From Marsupella aquatica (Eukaryota; Marchantiophyta): DNA of 64,000 nucleotides. The notes under the pieces were generated by a model, which searched no databases, was not told where the DNA came from, and saw only the letters and a program-made list of their open reading frames with translations. This document shows, in pieces, positions 46,511 to 58,369 of this stretch. Each line of letters starts with the position of its first letter. The stretch's first letter is position 1. The stretch spans positions 6,448,001 through 6,512,000 of the forward strand of contig OZ316893.1 in assembly GCA_973895155.1 (NCBI GenBank), read 5' to 3'. Position numbers and translations under genes: made by a program.

Positions 46511-48742
46511 TCACAAGCCATTGGAGTGGGGTATATAATATTTCTTCACTCTGGATCCATTGATTCTGGTATCAAGAGGTTCTCTATTCAAGGTTTCCAA
46601 AGTTAAAGACCCATTAGGCCATACGGTAACAACTCTGTAAGGGCCGATCCAGTGAGTGTGAAGCTTCCCAGGGAAGAACATATACCTAGAGTCATACACA
46701 AGCGCCAAATCTCCTGGCTGTAGTGTCGGTATTTTTAACCTCTTATCATAGGCCATCTTCCGTTTATCCTGTTGTTGTATGGTATGCTGTAACGCTAGAA
46801 GTCTATGTTCTTCTAATTCATCCAGAACTTCCAACCTAGTGTGGAAACTATCAAGTTCAGGTAACCTCTCAGAGATCAGAAGCCGTTCAGTAGGTAGTTC
46901 AAATTCAATGGGGGTAACACTATGCATACCAAAAGTTAAGTAGAAGGGCGTTCTCAAGGTAGTAATCTTTTCTGCAGTTCTGTAAGCCCATAAAGCAGAG
47001 TGGAGTTTGATGTCCCAATCCGTTTTATGTGCTTCCACCATTTTATTCAATATTTTTCCCATTAACCCATTAGCTCTTTCAGTCAATCCGTTAGCTCGGG
47101 GATTATAAGGGGTGGTCTTTCGATGCTTAATCAGATATTTCTCAGTGATGAGCTCAATTGTCTCATTAAGGAAGTGCAGGCCTCGATCACTTACCAATTC
47201 CAAGGGACAGCCATACCGGGTAATAATGTTTTCAAATAAGAAATTGGCGGCTGTGGCAGCGTCATTCTTCCTAGTATGCTTAGCCTCCACCCATTTGGTG
47301 AGGTAGTCCGTAGCAAGAATGATATATCTGCTTCTACTTCGTCTAGCAGCAGGGGAAATGGGGCCAATAAAGTCTATCCCCCATTTCTCAAATGGAGCTA
47401 GAGGCAAAATGGGTGTTAGAGGCCATTTTGATGTTGCAGTAGGCTTCCCTATTCGCTGACAAGGGTCACAGCTTTGAATGTAGTTATAAGTGTCCTTATG
47501 CATGGTAGGCCACCAAAATCCAGCGTCCTTAATTTTCTTAACAGTTGTATTTACGGCATAGTGTCCACCGGAGGCTTCAGTGTGTAAGGCTGAAATGACC
47601 TTTGGAACTTCTTGAGCTTCCAAGCAACGGTGAAGTCTCTGATTTGGCAATAATTTAAATAGAACACCCCTCACAATAGTATATGGTCCTACTTTGTAGA
47701 GGAAAACAGCTTTTTCTTCTGCATTCAACCCTGGTGGATAAATTCCGTGAGTAAGCATCTGAACAATGTCAAAGTACCTTGATTCTTCTCCTTCCAAATG
47801 CCATAGCTGTTCGTCCGGAAATTGATCAGACAAAGGTTCGGCACTAGGATCTCCAGGCAATCGTGATAGGAAATCTGCATTCTCATGGTGTTTCCCGGCT
47901 CGAACTTGTACCTCATAATCATATTCTTGTAAAAGAAGTACCCACCTAGCAATGCGCCCACTTAAATCTGCCTGATTCACTAGGTATTTTAAAGAAGAAT
48001 GATCCGTGTGGAAAATAGTTTTATAACCCAGAAGATAGTGCCGGAACTTTTTACAAGAGAAAATGACTGCTAAGGCCTCCCTCTCTGTGACCGTATAATT
48101 CTTTTCAGCACTATTCATTTGCCTACTGGCATAATATATAGGGTGGTCTTTCTTCTCATCATCCAGTTGACTTAAGGCAGCGCCCACACAAAAAGTTGAG
48201 GCATCAATATACACATGAAAAGGTTTCTGCCAATCCGGTGGTTGTAGAATGGGCGCAACAGTTAGTTTGGTTTTTAAAACTTCAAAGGCTGTTTGCCTTG
48301 CTGCAGTCCATACATATGCCACGTCCTTCTTAAGGAGCTGGGTTAAAGGCATGGCAAGGTCAGCATACTTCCGTATAAATCTTCTATAATACCCCACATA
48401 GCCTAGGAAGCCTCGCAATGCCTTCAAATTTCCAGGGGGTTGTAATGCCAGAATAATTCGAACTTTCTCTGCATCCACTTCGATTCCTCTTTGGGAGATA
48501 ACATGTCCTAACAGAATACCTTCCTTCATACCAATGAAACATTTCTCAGGATGTAGACACAACTGTGATTCCCTACAGCGTTGGAACGTTTGTCTTAAGT
48601 GATCCAGGTGTTGGGTGGCTGATCCATAAACACAAAAATCATCTATAAAGATTTCCAGGAATTTTCTGAGAAAATCCTGAAAAATAATCATCATAATCCT
48701 TTGGAAAGTTCCAGGTGCATTACACAGGCCAAAGGGCATAAC
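46511..48742 (-). pseudogene. pol: Pol part 2: RT C-half, RNase H, integrase
   Basis: This frame continues in register from the RT N-half after a TGA. It starts at VMPFGLCNAP and carries the RT catalytic IFIDDFCVYG (an FIDD form of YxDD). RNase H follows, with DAS, then TVTEREALAVIF, then HTDHSSLKYL. The integrase H2C2 finger has SGGHYAVN and SCDPCQRIG. The catalytic triad residues lie in GIDFIGP, LVSDRGLHF and LTERANGLM. The C-terminus ends with a GPYRVVTVWPNGS module and no chromodomain. All catalytic residues appear present. The only visible lesion is the stop just upstream. Residues 1-742 end at a stop 30 bp from the 3' LTR. Confidence 0.92.
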
Positions 48743-49429
48743 TCAAAAAGCATACGTTCCCCAATCCGTAGTGAAGGTGGTTTTGTCTCTGTCCTCCTCA
48801 CGGATTGACACCCGGTTGTAGCCGGAGTATCCATCTAGGAAACTATAAAGTTCATGAAGAGCAACCATATCCAACACAAGGTCTATGAATGGTAAGGGAT
48901 AGTGATCTTTTCTAGTAGCAGCATTCAGCTTCCTGAAATCTTGACATACTCGGATTTTTGGCTTCCCATCTGGTCCGGGTTTCTTTGGAACAATTACAAT
49001 GGGTGAAACCCACTCACTGCTAAGGACTGGGTAAATAAAACCAGCAGCGGTCAACTTATCAAGTTCCTCTTTGACAAGCATAGAATATTTGGGGTTCAAA
49101 CGATATTGTCTTTGCCTTACTGGAACTGCTCCTTCAATTAAGTCAATCCTGTGCTCTCCCAAGTGAGGTGGTATCCCTTTTAAGTCTTTATGGCTCCAGG
49201 CAAATACATCCTTATACTGAGTAAGCAAATCAATATATTTTTCCCTTAACTCTCCTTCAATATGATTACTGATATTTAAAAATTTTCCGGGTTCGATCTC
49301 AATCTTCTGACATTTTCGGAGATCGACAATTCCATCTGTTTCGTTTGGTGAAATGTCATCCCAGGTGAGCGCCTTCCTTATATCGTGATTTCCGCCCATC
49401 CGAGTGTCTTCCTCTGCCCTCTCCTCATG
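48743..49429 (-). pseudogene. pol: Pol part 1: RT N-terminal half
   Basis: This frame is open between two in-frame TGA codons. Early residues match the linker after protease (IDLLTQYKDVFAWSHKDLKG). RT motifs follow: AGFIYPVLSSEWVSPIVIVP, then KIRVCQDFRKLNAATRKDHYP, then YSFLDGYSGYN (first catalytic Asp) and TTFTTDWGTYAF. The terminating TGA (48745-48743) lies where related elements have an arginine codon, so a CGA-to-TGA change is the simplest reading. Confidence 0.9.
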
Positions 49430-51952
49430 TCAGGAGACTGGTGGGAGAGTCCCTTTACTTGGTGTGTCACCCTCGACCTCCATGATATCAAGATATCCGA
49501 CTTCTAGAGATTCAAACTTGGGAGTTTTGATAAGGAGAGTAGAATCTGAGAAGTCAGAAGTGTACCCATCATCTGATTGGGTTTCGCCCATATGTGGTTC
49601 ATCCATCCAACTGATAGTGACTCGGGGTGTCCCAAAGGACATCTGTCGTTGGTGCCAATCAACCTTGACCTTGGCCTTATATAACCAGGGTCTCCCTAAT
49701 AGCAAAGGATAGGAGGAGGGAACTTCAGGTCGGAGAACTACAAAATCTAAGGGGAAAGTCAGGCCCCCAATAATTGTGTCGATCCCAATAAGTTTTCCTA
49801 CTGGCACTACTCTGGATTGATCGGCCATGCGTAGTACTTGTAAGGTCTTTTCAAACTTATGGATGCCAATGTTGGATGCTGTTTCCTCGGTCATGATGTT
49901 CACACTCGATCCTCCGTCTACTGGTACTTCGGGTATTACACACCCCATGATCTGAACTTCAATTTCCGGAGGTCCTTTATCTTCCCATTCTAGTCTCAAG
50001 GCCTCCACAGAAGGTAGTTTCCTTCTTTTCCTCCTTCCTGTCAGCAAGGTTCTTAACTGCTTTTTATAAGTGGGATTGTCTTCTAATAGCTCCCCAATCG
50101 TAATGTTGGCAGGTTGGCTCTTGACAACGTCCACGATATCATACCCCTTTGGTTTGAGTGTTGGTACCAAGGTCATCTTGGGTTCAGGCTTTTTTAGCTC
50201 TGGAGGGACTTCCTTCCGTTCCACTAGCAGGGGTGCATCCTTGGTTAACTCATGTATTTGAGTTTTAACCTCTGTAGATATGTCGGGCTGGAAGTACTTG
50301 GGGTCATACCTGTCATAGGCTGGGTCATCCTCTTTTGGGATACCTTCCTTTGCCGGTATCCTTGTTTTGCTCTTCTGTTTGGATGATTTCTTCCGCTTAG
50401 AACCATCCTCACCGTGCTTCTTCTCATGATGAGACTTGGATCTGGTAGTGGCGTAAGTTTCCAAAACACGGTCCCGTTCTTGGACCCGTAGGTTGGGCAT
50501 TCCCACAACATGGTCTTGTACTAAGTGCTCCAAATCAACATCCGGAATAGTGCCTGATAGACTTTGGGTATAAATATTATGCACTTCCTCCTCAGCTTCT
50601 GCTTCTATGGTCACATGACTGCATTGCTCCCGATTTTCTTGGCTATATATCATCCTTACTTCTTCAGGTCTGGGTGCTTCCTTCACAGGCTCTTTAGCAA
50701 ATCTTACCATCATCTTGGGTTTCGGAGGGTTTGGGCATTCAACAGGGAGATGACCTTCCTTTCCACAGTTGCCACAAATTGGTGTGTACCCTACTTCTCG
50801 TTTTGGGTACGGACATTCTGGTGAGTAATGCCCTGGTTGACCACAATTATAGCAGGTTCCTTGCACTCTTGGTGCTCCTCTGGGTGGATAGCCTCCAGGA
50901 GGTCCCATCGGTGGTCTTGGTATAGGCCGATTAAATGAGGAAGGTCCTGCTGATTTTTGTTGGGCCCATGAAGTCGGTCCCGCAGCAGGGGGAAAGTATT
51001 GCCCTGCAAACGGTGCTTGGACAGCATAGATATCTCCATAGTCTAATAACTCTTCCTCTTCTCCATAATTGACAGCTCGTTGCAATGAGGGGCACTCATG
51101 GTGATAGTGTCCTTGGTTATTACAGCGTGTACACCACACATTATTTCGTATGGTGGGTGGGAGTTTCCTAGTTGGTTTAAATATAGCGGCATTCACAGAG
51201 AGTTTATTCAACTTACTAGTCAAGGAATCCATCATTTTATCCAGGGTCTTGGCTTTCTGAGGTACCGTGCTTTTCTGCATCCTTTTGGTCTTGGTGTCCG
51301 CATCGTCAGAACTTGGACTGGAGCTTGAGCTACTGCTGGAGCCCGAGTCGGAACTAGTTCCTTCAGTAGTGGTAGTGTCGCTATCACCAGACTCCGAGCT
51401 TGAAGAGGACTTTTTCTTTTTCTTTTTCTTTTTATCCTTCCTCTTACCCTTCTTCAAATCTTTTTTTACTCTTTTCTTCTCAGAAACTTCTGAGTCCATG
51501 TATTTTTGTGCTGCTTCCTGAGCTTCCTCAAAGGTTGTACCACCTTCTCGTCTTACATACCTTGCAATTCGGGAGGGCAGCCCGTTAATAAACCAATCTC
51601 TCGTGGTGGACTTGGCTGTATTGGGATTATATTTATCCACTAGATCTAGTAATTTATCTGCGTACTTTCTCACTGAGCCATGTTTCTTCATGGTTAGTTG
51701 AGAGATTCTAGCAAAAGCCCTTGCCTCAACACCATCCTCCTTATATTTGTCCAAGAAACCGGTCTTGGTTTTTCCCCAGTCATTCTTATCTGGAAATCGA
51801 TCATACCATTTTTGAGCATTCTTTTTTAATAACCCTCCAAAAATCGTGGCTTTTTCAGCGTCCTGGGTTTGCCCATTTGAGGTGGCTGCAGCTTCAAATT
51901 CCTTGAGGAAAGTCTCAGCATCCTCCTTAGATGTTCCCTTAAAGGTATCGTA
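49430..51952 (-). pseudogene. gag-pro: Gag C-terminal part and aspartic protease
   Basis: The frame is open from directly after a TGA (51955-51953) to the next TGA (49432-49430). The capsid-like start contains FLKEFEAAATSN, a KWYDRF block, and LDLVDKYNPNTAKSTTRDWF with an INGLP motif. A lysine/serine-rich tract follows. Three CCHC zinc knuckles come next: CTRCNNQGHYHHEC, CYNCGQPGHYSPEC and CGNCGKEGHLPVEC. The aspartic protease is marked by VPVDGGSSVNIM with a later LLLGRPWL flap-type motif. Gag packages the RNA and protease matures the polyprotein. The internal ATG at 51754 is not the natural start. Confidence 0.9.
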
Positions 51953-52639
51953 TCAAATATTATTTCGAGCCATTTGAGGTCGTCTTATAGGAACCGGAAT
52001 TGGGTTAATTGGAGGATAGGCTCTCAGAGATTGTGAGCTAGTGCTGGTGACTGATCCTTGAGATGTTAATGGTGAAATTGAATTTACGGAATTTGGAGTG
52101 CTTATCGCACTTAAGCTACTGCTGGCACTTCCATAACCAAGCGAGGGTAGTGCCTCTGCTAATCTGACAGATTCATCAATAGGCGTTCTTTGAAGTAAAG
52201 GTGAGTCAGAATTAAATTTTAAAGATTCAATTTGCTGAATTCCTCCTTCAATTATGCTTTCATGCCTTGTATTGGTAGTTTTTCCTGTTCCAATTATCTG
52301 AAACGCAGGTGTTCCCTCATATTCATCCAAGCTTTGTGTTCGTCTCAGTGGTTTGGCTATGTCAATTTCTTTCTTCTTAGGCTTAGGTGAGATGTATTGG
52401 ACATCCCTAGAGCGTAATTTATAAATTGTTGGTCGACTTGTTGCAGGCTTGTCTACTGTTCCTTCTATTTCATTTCGTTGGATGAGGGTAACTCGCTCTA
52501 CTACATTTCCCGGTGTTGGGTAATCTGGGGATTGGAATTCGGGCAATAGTCCCCTAGGATTAAGGGGAGTTGGTGGTGCTTCTGATCTTGCTTTTTCTTC
52601 TTGTCTTAATCTCCAACTTCGCTTCCCTTTATCAGACAT
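51953..52639 (-). pseudogene. gag: Gag N-terminal part
   Basis: ATG at 52639 opens a frame of 228 codons that ends at TGA 51955-51953. It is in register with the following gag segment. The sequence is basic at the start (MSDKGKRSWRLRQEEK), then serine/proline-rich, ending RRPQMARNN. It has no recognised domain, as is usual for the N-terminal part of plant gypsy gag. From 52639 to 46511 the whole gag-pol is one frame of 2,043 codons with only three internal stops, all TGA. Confidence 0.8.
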
Positions 52640-53077
52640 TCCTCATCCTGAAAGTCGGCAATCTTCAGGAGCGAGTTAATGGTTTGGGACTGACTCTGGT
52701 TTCCTTTGGGAGTCTAAGTTTGCATGGAGGGGTCGCGTTCTTCCATTGTTCCTCCCGCTGGCACCCTTTCGCACCGTCGTGGCCCTTGATGGCGCCTCTT
52801 CTCGTAACCCTCAGGGGGTGTACGCCCCAACAGTCGCAGCGAGTGGTCAAGTGTTGAAGTGGCGCGCCTGTTCATCGCGGCCCTTCAACTCGTAAGTCGT
52901 CAACTCGCAACTCGTAAGTCGTCAACTATTATACCCTTACTCGAGTATGTTTACTCGTAAAACTTCAACTCTAAAAAAAACGTAAAGGCTTACTCGTAAT
53001 GCCGTCCCTTCAGTTCTCGGCAGCGCCCATTTTTAGGAGAGTAGGTGTACTTAACAAATTTCTTGACCTAACTAATG
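52640..53077 (-). other. Untranslated spacer between extra ORF and gag
   Basis: It contains no long frame. Positions 52885-52990 carry AACTCGTAAGTCGTC-type repeats that resemble the LTR motif array, so related regulatory repeats occur inside the element too. Confidence 0.5.
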
Positions 53078-53420
53078 TTATCTGTGTCTCCTAGTTTGCC
53101 TTTGAAGCAAGGATCTAGCTAATTCTTGTATAGAAATGATAACATACTCCTCTCCTGTAATTCTACCATTTAACTTTAAAATAACCAGATGCAAAATGCC
53201 TCCTTCCCACCAGGTAATAGATAACCAATGAACACCCCTTCGTCCTCTTAGGGACAGTACCCATGTTTGAACATACCGATTATGCAAATTTCTTACTCTC
53301 AAAGTGCCTAAAGACCTGATTGGAGGCATTTCAATTATTTCACCAAATTGCTTATTCAAAGTTGAAATCAAGATTGTAATTTGGGGAAATCCGCTCCTCT
53401 GTTGTCCTCTTTTATGCTGA
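53078..53420 (-). CDS. Short ORF in extra-ORF region, probable frameshifted continuation
   Basis: This frame of roughly 110 codons overlaps the end of the upstream ORF in a different register (GPQHKRGQQRSGF is its readable start). It includes RGVHWLSITWWEGGILHLVI. The overlap suggests a programmed or mutational frameshift that would extend the upstream protein. It ends at a stop at 53078. No domain is recognised. Confidence 0.4.
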
Positions 53421-54467
53421 GGTCCGGTAGTTGTTTAACAAATTTTCTAGAGTGTCCAGGGCATCAACCCAAGGGTGTTCAACAAGGTGTAATTTTTCCA
53501 ACACCTCCTTAATTCTTAGTTCTTCTTCTTCAGTAACCCTGTTACTAATTTGCCCCTTCTTGCTTATTAAAAATTCTAAATCATGTTCTTCCTTAATGGG
53601 CTGCAACTTGTATTCCTCATCATCAATCCAAACTCTCTTAAAAACCATTACATCAGTTAATTCAAAGCAGTGAGGGAGTGGGATGGTCCACTTAAAGGAT
53701 GTCCTTTGGGTAGTTGCCTCCTTCCATTTCAATGGAACCCATCCACTTCCGGCATGCCATTTACAAGTGTCAACCAACTCTCTTCTATTGGAGGTCATAA
53801 CTGGTCTTTCCTCCCTAAGTATTAAATTGGGATTATTCTGGTAAAACTCTGTTAAAACATAATCAAGTTGGTTTCTCCACAATGGATTCCCTTTTAACTT
53901 ATCCAACGTTTCCCTTAATTGATGTTCAAGTTCCTCCTCCAATACTTCCTCCTTAATGTCATGTTCTTTTAGTAAGGGGGGAATAAAATTGGCATCAAAT
54001 TCCTCATCTTGAGTGGCTTCAATCAATTCCAGTCTTCCATCTAGGGCTCTTCTGAAAACAAATACACAATCATACAAAATATTGGTGTCCCAGGAGTCAA
54101 CCTTCACCAATTCGCCACCCCAAAAGTAGCTTCCTCCTCTGATGTTGGACACCTGCCTTCTCAAAATAGTTGTTCTCTCTCTTGCAGTGGCACTGATAAT
54201 CGTGTGTGTTTGATTATCCCTTGACCTAATCAAGGCTCTTTCTCTTTTCTGAGGTCTGCTTTTCCTCACCATCTCTTTCTTGGGAAGGATATTCCCCCAC
54301 TAAGCCCCATTTCGTCTTTCCTTCTTGGCTTTAGCTTTTCTCTTTCTTTCCAAAATTGAGGGAGGAGTTTCACCTCCAAATCTCTCCCTAAATGCCTCTG
54401 GTGCATTTTCCATTGTGAAAGATCGAATTTGTAATGGAGGGAACTCCCACTCTCCTTGGGGTTCCAT
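53412..54467 (-). pseudogene. Extra ORF between PBS and gag, unknown function
   Basis: ATG at 54467 starts 55 codons (MEPQGEWEFPPLQIRSF then a lysine/arginine-rich end). An in-frame TAG at about 54302-54300 follows, after which the same register stays open for about 295 codons to 53412. The second part has two related-looking blocks: GSYFWGGELVKVDSWDTN with YDCVFVFRRALDGRLELI, and GWVPLKWKEA with FELTDVMVFKRVWIDDEEY. Each is followed by an acidic EEE-rich helix-like stretch. This may be an internal duplication. Ogre-type elements also carry an ORF upstream of gag, but I see no clear relation. Confidence 0.6.
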
Positions 54468-54562
54468 GGTCAACTTCCACCTTTCTTTTGTTTATTCCAG
54501 ATTCACTGAATTAACCTCCTTTTGGCATTCACTGCCTGTACTTCAAACCATCCTTGATTTGT

Positions 54563-54580
54563 TCCCCGGCAGCGGCGCCA
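54563..54580 (-). other. Primer-binding site, tRNA-Asp type
   Basis: TGGCGCCGCTGCCGGGGA on the minus strand is complementary to the 3' 18 nt of plant tRNA-Asp, as I recall it, with one mismatch. It lies nine bases after the 5' LTR end. Confidence 0.88.
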
Positions 54581-55774
54581 AAAATCTCATGTAGTTTGCC
54601 ATAGAGAACCAAAAATCACATTTTAAAGTCTCCAAACTCGGTATTCGTTCCCTTTAAGAACAAGATGGGGTTGGTTTGATGTAATAAACTAAAAACAAAG
54701 TTTTAAGCTCTTGTGTCACACATAGTAATCAATCTTGACTACTTTAATCAGGTACTTTGAAGATCGCTCCACAGCGGTGAGTAGTTTTTGATGATAACTC
54801 AACATCAGATAACCTTCAATTAAGCAAAAGATTGCAATTAACAAAACACAAGGAAAAATCTCTCAGAGTATGCTTAAGGGAGTCTGGAATAGACCAAGGT
54901 TACTCCTTAGACATAAGTAATAATGGAATGACTTAAAAGGAAATCCAAATCCACACGGCTTTTCAGATCTAAACTGCATACTAGAGTATCCTTTTAAAAT
55001 GCCGGCAACATGTCTTGACCTTTCTTCCTAAGTGATACTTAGTCAAGATCTAAAAGGATAAATACTTCAGCATTTAGATGGTACTAAGCAACATGAAGGT
55101 GAAAACATCATTTCCAATGTAACTTAAACTCAATGAGTTAACTCTAAAAACTTGTGAGATTACAATGTGTCACCAAAGCGGAATCTGACATTATAATTCA
55201 CGAGATTCATAACTGAGGTTTTACTTCAAGTATTTGGGTTCCAAAATACAAGAAGGAGGTAAGTCTCTCCAAATGTTAAACCTGATCTCGAACTCATAGA
55301 TTCATGATCAACTAGTTTAACACAAGGGAGAGGCAAAACTGCAAAACTTAACCATCTCTCTACACTAGGGGAAGAGGTATAAATAGTGATGAACTACAGA
55401 ATAAGAGGTCACAGGGTCGAAGAGACATGCCTCTTCATACCCCTCAAAATTTTAAAATGGCGATTCAGTAAGTGAAAAGCCGGAAAAAATGGCTAAGTAT
55501 GAACTCTTAAACTCTTAAAAACTTAAACTCTTAAAAACGTAAAAACTTAAACTCTTAAACTCTTAATTTCAGTATACTAAAAATTGAGTAGATTCAACTA
55601 TTTTTAACTTTCTACTCCTGGTTCAGAAAACTCTGAAATTTTTCCAGCAGGGTTTCCTAGGTACAGACTACAGCCTAAAGAAGTATGACAGCTTCTAAAG
55701 CTCTAGAACACATTTCTAAAAATCAGATAAGATGCACTACTCTAAAAACTAACTAAGAACACTTAGAGACTTCT

Positions 55775-58171
55775 TCAAGCTTGCTGTCGGATGTCCTCTG
55801 GTTCTAGTAACTCCACAAGGGTAACAATTCGGTTCTGGGTAACCTCTATCAGCTTAGCTTGGCGTGGGGATCCTCTAGAGTAGGGTAGGCACCTCAGTTG
55901 TCTCTCAGGATACATCAAAGGCATTCGCTTCATCAAATAACAGGAATCTATACGAAGAGCTTCTCTGTATATCCCTAGTACATCATAGTTGTTGCAGGTG
56001 GCAGCATATACTTGGGGATAGTGATGCAGAAACTCATCACTATTCATCATCCTGGAATAGAAGGGTCGAAGTCTCCATCTGACATCCTTAAAATATCGGT
56101 TGAAATGAGCCAGGGTCTGAGTAGTGACATTATTCCAGATCCTCTGTTTCTCAGCTAGGGAACTGGTGGAAACAAGGACAACCTTCGGCTCTCGTGGGAT
56201 GTAAGAGTTCTGGTGAGAAGTGGATTTCTTACTCTGCATGAGAAAAGAAATCACAAAGTCCAGAGCGTAAGCTGCAAAATTCCCGAAATAGGCCAAAACC
56301 AAATCTGGATCTTCTACTTCTACATCCCCTTGAAGTAGCATCATAGCAAGGATGGGTCGGAAGTAGATTGAGTCAGCCCAGAACTCATCAAATTGAGCCA
56401 TCTCCACTCTTGAAGTTCCGAAACTTCTGAGGTCAAATATGTAACTGGCCTCAGTCTTCTTAAGGTAGTAGTATCTCCAAAACTCTCCAATTGGGGGTCT
56501 GTTGGCCTGCATTATCTTACAAGTCTCCACGTACCTCTGCACTTGAGACTCTGGATGTCGTGTATATCTTTTCTCAATGACAGAATACCGGGGTGTTTGA
56601 GTAGAGGAGGTGACAACTGCCACTAAATTTGGATCAGATCTTAAGGTAGTGTCAACATCCTCAAATCCTTGCCTTGGTGACGACTCGACAGAGTTGTCAT
56701 AAGATCGGATGGAATCAAAATCAGAGGGTGGATCAGAATCTTCAGGAAGATCCTGTCTAACAGAAGGATGTTCATACTGTGGTTGGGTATAAATAGGTCC
56801 CTCGGTTGGCTCATAATTGGAATCTGGACTATAAATGCAGTCACCCGGGTTGGAAGGGCCTTTGAATTCTGTGTACTTCGGAATTAAGTCACTAACCACA
56901 GAGATTATCTCCTCAGGTTCACACTGAAGCAATTCCAGTAGGTCAGTTACAATTGCAACACAACTTGTGTTTCCTATCCTTGAGACAGGTTCACTTGGCT
57001 CTGGAGGTAGATTCTGTGGGACAGTAGGAGTGAGAGCAACAAATTCTTCTGGTGCTGACCTCTCAATGGGAGAAGCGGTCCTGACAGGGGTTAGCTGATC
57101 TGGAAATGGAGAGGATAAGCTAACTACCTCGGATCTCAAATCACAGACAACATCGTAGAGTTCAACATCACTGCAACCGAAGAGAGAGATTAACTTATCA
57201 ATAAGCTGCTGATTTGACTCTGCTTTCGAAAAAGGGGGCATGGTGACTCCTCGTATGGCAGTAATAGTTGGTTCAACAACGACTTCTTGTTGCTCAGGAA
57301 AAATCTCGTCTCCTTCAGCTTCAAGTTGATCTGCTCCACTGATTTCTCTTGGAGAGTATAAAATGACCTCCATGTTGTGTTCAGGGGGAAATTCCGAACC
57401 ATCTATCGAGACATCCTCCATATTAACATCCTGATCAGTGGAATTCAGCAGAATGTCCTGTTCTGATTCTGCTACACTAATTTCTTCCTCAATGTCCAAC
57501 TCGATCAGAAGTAATCCCCTTTCTGTTTTCTCCTCCGGATGTAAACAGTCATGTGCTTGATACAGCTGAGATAGATAGACTTGTAGACAAGTAGGTCTGC
57601 CTGCCTTCATACTTCTCACCTGATCGTGCATCACATTGAAAAGTAACAACGCCCAATTTACTTGAATAGCTCCACTGTGAGAAGCTACGATAGTATTCGC
57701 CAATGCCACAGGGCAGATAGTTGGTCTCTTCGGATGGAGAATGGGCACTAGAAATTCTAAAAGAATCCTCAAATCCGGATAGGTACATTGTGTCACATTC
57801 CAGCCATTGGTAGGATGGCGAATCCCTGAAAAGTAAGGAGTGGACAAATCTTTTTTCTTTGAATATAATCCTTCTCCATCTAAGGGGCAGCGGAAGGCAT
57901 GAGCTACTTGCTCAACTGTCCATAAACTTGGCCGAGCTCGAATGGTTTGTCGAAATTCAGGGGCAATCAGTGATCCTCTCACAAAATCCTGTAAATAAGA
58001 GTCGAGCTCCACATTCCAAGGGATTGCGAGTAGATGTTCCAATCCGAGCTGCTGTAACGATGTTCTCAAATTTTCACAACTGTCGGGCGCCAAAGGAATT
58101 CGAGTGACCACACTCTTAGGAATTGCCAGAGTTTGAACACGATACTGTGCATCAGCGTTCAAGTCAGCCAT
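55775..58171 (-). CDS. LTR-encoded protein of unknown function, 798 aa (5' LTR copy)
   Basis: Same length as the 3' copy and also uninterrupted. It differs at two residues, both Ala in the 3' copy: Thr near residue 23 and Val near residue 349. A third difference (56741) falls at a codon third position. It lies in sense with gag-pol. If transcription starts near the LTR 5' end, it would be the first frame on the genomic RNA. If it starts after the frame, it lies in U3. Confidence 0.8.
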   Translation of the reverse strand: MADLNADAQYRVQTLAIPKSVVTRIPLAPDSCENLRTSLQQLGLEHLLAIPWNVELDSYLQDFVRGSLIAPEFRQTIRARPSLWTVEQVAHAFRCPLDGEGLYSKKKDLSTPYFSGIRHPTNGWNVTQCTYPDLRILLEFLVPILHPKRPTICPVALANTIVASHSGAIQVNWALLLFNVMHDQVRSMKAGRPTCLQVYLSQLYQAHDCLHPEEKTERGLLLIELDIEEEISVAESEQDILLNSTDQDVNMEDVSIDGSEFPPEHNMEVILYSPREISGADQLEAEGDEIFPEQQEVVVEPTITAIRGVTMPPFSKAESNQQLIDKLISLFGCSDVELYDVVCDLRSEVVSLSSPFPDQLTPVRTASPIERSAPEEFVALTPTVPQNLPPEPSEPVSRIGNTSCVAIVTDLLELLQCEPEEIISVVSDLIPKYTEFKGPSNPGDCIYSPDSNYEPTEGPIYTQPQYEHPSVRQDLPEDSDPPSDFDSIRSYDNSVESSPRQGFEDVDTTLRSDPNLVAVVTSSTQTPRYSVIEKRYTRHPESQVQRYVETCKIMQANRPPIGEFWRYYYLKKTEASYIFDLRSFGTSRVEMAQFDEFWADSIYFRPILAMMLLQGDVEVEDPDLVLAYFGNFAAYALDFVISFLMQSKKSTSHQNSYIPREPKVVLVSTSSLAEKQRIWNNVTTQTLAHFNRYFKDVRWRLRPFYSRMMNSDEFLHHYPQVYAATCNNYDVLGIYREALRIDSCYLMKRMPLMYPERQLRCLPYSRGSPRQAKLIEVTQNRIVTLVELLEPEDIRQQA

Positions 58172-58369
58172 AGCTCAAATTCTGCTCACTGAGCTACGCG
58201 AAGAATTGTTTGGAGTCGAGAGCGATGAAAGATGCAGCGGAAGAGAAGTCAGGAGTGAGCGCCTATGTTCTGGATTCCTCCCCCTTCAAGGCCTGCTCCT
58301 CGTTTTGTTGCAAAGTCCCGTTGGAGTTAGCCGTAGCCTGTCACAATCGCGGGGCTCGCCAGTTCGCAA

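Noticed and set aside
48743-51955. TGA codons as selenocysteine sites or RNA-edited positions
   Set aside because: There is no reason for selenocysteine at these gag-pol sites, and U-to-C editing of stops is known from plant organelles, not nuclear retroelements. Mutation is simpler.
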